Below are positions 62,446-64,000 of a DNA stretch of 64,000 bases, one piece after another. The notes below the pieces were generated by a model. That model did no database searches, was not told where the DNA came from, and saw only the letters and a list, made by a program, of their open reading frames with translations. Each line of letters starts with the position of its first letter. Within the stretch, counting starts at the first letter, position 1. Where the stretch lies: assembly GCA_947499005.1 (NCBI GenBank), contig CANMML010000006.1:1-64000 (forward strand). The letters are read 5' to 3'. The translations under genes were made by a program, and so were the position numbers. The stretch comes from an uncultured Aquimarina sp. GTDB lineage: Bacteria > Bacteroidota > Bacteroidia > Flavobacteriales > Flavobacteriaceae.

Positions 62446-63054
62446 TTACTGTTTTTCAATCCAAAGTTGAGCTACTAAATTTCCAATACCATAGCTTACC
62501 AATTCATCATCTGGGCAAAGGGGAGTACCATGGCCTTGATCTGAAAAATCATAGGAAACTAAATGCGTAATCTCGTGTGCTATGGTATTTATCAATAATG
62601 CTTTTGTTTTGATATCATTCGAAAACCAAGTTTTAATCCTTTTAGGTTTTATCGCAACCCGTTGTTTTGATTTATGAGCTTGAGCAATAGCATTCCAAGG
62701 TCTTCTAGGATGTATCGAAAAATCTATAAAGCCATTTTTTAGAGTAGTATATACTTTTTTTCCATCCAGTATATCAGGTTGGTCGTTTACTCTTTTACAA
62801 CTGATAAGCCAGTCTTTAGATTCGACTTGTTGTTGAAATTTTGGATCATCAAAAATGATAAAGGTTTCTATAAAGGCTTCACTTACAGCTTTGTTATAAT
62901 CTTCATTAGTTAGGTTTTGCATTCCTAGTTTTACAGGAGCCGAACCTAAAGTGCGATAGTCACTAGGTTCAGGGGCTTCATATCCAATCCAGGCTATCGA
63001 CATGCAACTATTTAGGAAAAGGCATAACAAGGCTAGCATTATAGTTTGCTTCAT
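62446..63054 (-). CDS. Lipoprotein with HExxH zincin motif
   Basis: 202 residues. MKQTIMLALLCLFLNSC gives a lipobox with C17. The zinc-protease motif is H160-E161-I-T-H164 in NTIAHEITHLVSYDF, and H175 (DQGHGTP) lies ten residues on, a spacing seen in HExxHxxGxxH-like zincins although the Gly is absent. Y24 and Y33 are in a Pro-rich start region. It may be a small peptidase or a degenerate one; no family was recognised. First gene of a two-gene minus-strand unit, divergent from the sensor gene. Confidence 0.65.
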   Translation of the reverse strand: MKQTIMLALLCLFLNSCMSIAWIGYEAPEPSDYRTLGSAPVKLGMQNLTNEDYNKAVSEAFIETFIIFDDPKFQQQVESKDWLISCKRVNDQPDILDGKKVYTTLKNGFIDFSIHPRRPWNAIAQAHKSKQRVAIKPKRIKTWFSNDIKTKALLINTIAHEITHLVSYDFSDQGHGTPLCPDDELVSYGIGNLVAQLWIEKQ

Positions 63055-63100
63055 GGGTATTAGGTTTTGTTTATTGCGAAATTAGTATATTGTAATCTCT

Positions 63101-64000
63101 ATGAAATCACCCTTAAGGATGGTTTATGTGACCAATAAAAAATCGCGGTATTTATTTCAAATTAGTGTTCTAGTCTTTTGCTTGAGTAGTGTATTTAGCT
63201 GCTATGCTTTATCAAAAACGGAAGTAACTAATAAGCTAAATTTTACAGCTACTGAAAGAGGGAAAGCTACGATAGAAAGTGTTTATGAGGTATTCAAAAA
63301 AGGAGACTTTAATACTTTTAAGACGAAGTATGTTCACCAACAGTTGAATGATAGCGTATATTGGTTTCACTTTAAAGCTCCGATATCCCAAGCCACCTCC
63401 GTTTTTAGTTATACCGCACCTTATATTCCTAAAGCACAATTATACATTATTCATCAAGATGGAGAAATAGAATCTTTAAAAGAGTCGTCTACTTATAGTG
63501 TTTTGAAAACGGGTGCCTTTTACTACAGGCATCCAACATGGGAAATACCTACTACAGATACCGCTTTAGATCTTTTTCTTAAAGTCGATAATGATGATAG
63601 TCAAAGAACAAGGTTAGAGTTTTTTCTAGAAGACAAAAATGAATTTCTAAAGAGAATTCAAAAAGAGCATTTATTGGCAGGAGGGTATATCACATTGCTA
63701 TTGTCTCTGGTTATTTTCCTGTTATATTTTGCCTTACTTAATAAAGAATATGCGGTGATATTCTATGCCTTGTATGTCTGTGGGGTTATCATTGAATTTT
63801 TAGCAGGGAAAAGTCTGGGGAATCAACTAATATGGAGTGATATACGTTTTGTATTTAATAATATTAGAAGTAGCAATCAAACCTTAGGGTTTTTTAATCT
63901 AGGCTTATTTTATGCACTTTTTTATAGGTATCGAAGTGCTACTAAAATACATCAGAATATCTTTTTTGCAGGTTCGATATATGCATTTTTGTTATTCTTG
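63101..64000 (+). CDS. 7TM-DISM sensor protein, N-terminal part (cut by window end)
   Basis: Open frame of exactly 300 codons from ATG 63101 (MKSPLRMVYVTNKKSRYLF) to the window edge; a second ATG at 63119 is possible. A signal or anchor segment (LFQISVLVFCLSSVFS) precedes a 7TMR-DISMED2-like extracellular domain (about 45-180, with VYWFHFKAP). The first helices of a 7TM block follow (GGYITLLLSLVIFLLYFALL and ALYVCGVIIEFLAG). In Bacteroidetes such proteins end in a histidine kinase, a DNA-binding domain or a guanylate cyclase; the output domain lies beyond the window. Confidence 0.75.
   Translation, partial: MKSPLRMVYVTNKKSRYLFQISVLVFCLSSVFSCYALSKTEVTNKLNFTATERGKATIESVYEVFKKGDFNTFKTKYVHQQLNDSVYWFHFKAPISQATSVFSYTAPYIPKAQLYIIHQDGEIESLKESSTYSVLKTGAFYYRHPTWEIPTTDTALDLFLKVDNDDSQRTRLEFFLEDKNEFLKRIQKEHLLAGGYITLLLSLVIFLLYFALLNKEYAVIFYALYVCGVIIEFLAGKSLGNQLIWSDIRFVFNNIRSSNQTLGFFNLGLFYALFYRYRSATKIHQNIFFAGSIYAFLLFL

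Noticed and set aside
62190..62570. 126-residue plus-strand frame across two lipoprotein genes
   Set aside because: It spans the ends of two oppositely oriented genes with signal peptides and looks like noise.
1..64000. tRNA or rRNA genes
   Set aside because: No cloverleaf or conserved rRNA stretch was recognised in any intergenic gap; a tRNA-scan would be decisive.

Overview
The window looks like a chromosomal segment of a marine Flavobacteriaceae-type Bacteroidetes. The evidence is AT-rich DNA, promoter -7 boxes of the TAnnTTTG type, a type IX secretion C-terminal sorting domain, many SPII lipoproteins ending in SC or AC, typical bacteroidetal families (DUF3127, DUF6443-type RHS proteins, 7TM-DISM sensors), and a set of red-algal galactan enzymes. 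No rRNA, tRNA, CRISPR array or cas gene was seen.

Layout. 0-2.2 kb: the end of an unknown gene, a truncated copy of a LuxE-type acyl-protein synthetase, an orphan antitoxin-like gene and the intact LuxE-type gene. 2.5-3.6 kb: thiL on the minus strand. 3.9-13.0 kb: a galactan utilisation cluster (S1 sulfatase, GH2, LacI regulator, GH86 agarase/porphyranase, second S1 sulfatase), continued by a LacZ-like GH2 at 17.6-20.7 kb and, far away, two GH16 enzymes at 55.7-58.6 kb. The sulfatases would remove sulfate, GH86 and GH16 would cut the backbone, and the GH2 enzymes would trim galactose ends. No SusC/SusD pair lies in the window. Between these parts sit a HepT/MntA toxin-antitoxin pair and a four-gene membrane/methyltransferase operon (15.1-17.4 kb).

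20.7-31.3 kb is mostly housekeeping: DUF2132, a DEAD-box helicase, cydAB, an E1-like/rhodanese fusion with a ThiE-like protein, a lipoprotein and DUF1697. 31.3-47.5 kb is accessory and repeat-rich. It holds an OmpH-like protein, a four-helix-bundle gene, a lipoprotein, a split RHS pair of 1771 and 1546 residues followed by a small membrane protein, an XRE-regulator remnant, a REP-like palindrome array with its RAYT-type transposase, and a ParE-type toxin gene with a one-base frameshift. 47.5-64 kb holds a T9SS repeat protein and housekeeping genes (RlmI-like, greA, HIT, histidine kinase, aat, rhomboid, rarA), then lipoproteins and the start of a 7TM-DISM sensor cut by the window edge.

The most unusual structure is a family of degenerate arrays with a strict 7-base period. 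They occur in three sequence classes, often as inverted pairs. They lie between genes and, once, in frame inside the N-terminal coding region of the first RHS gene, where a change of unit number would shift the reading frame. The RAYT with its local and dispersed palindromes is the second notable system.
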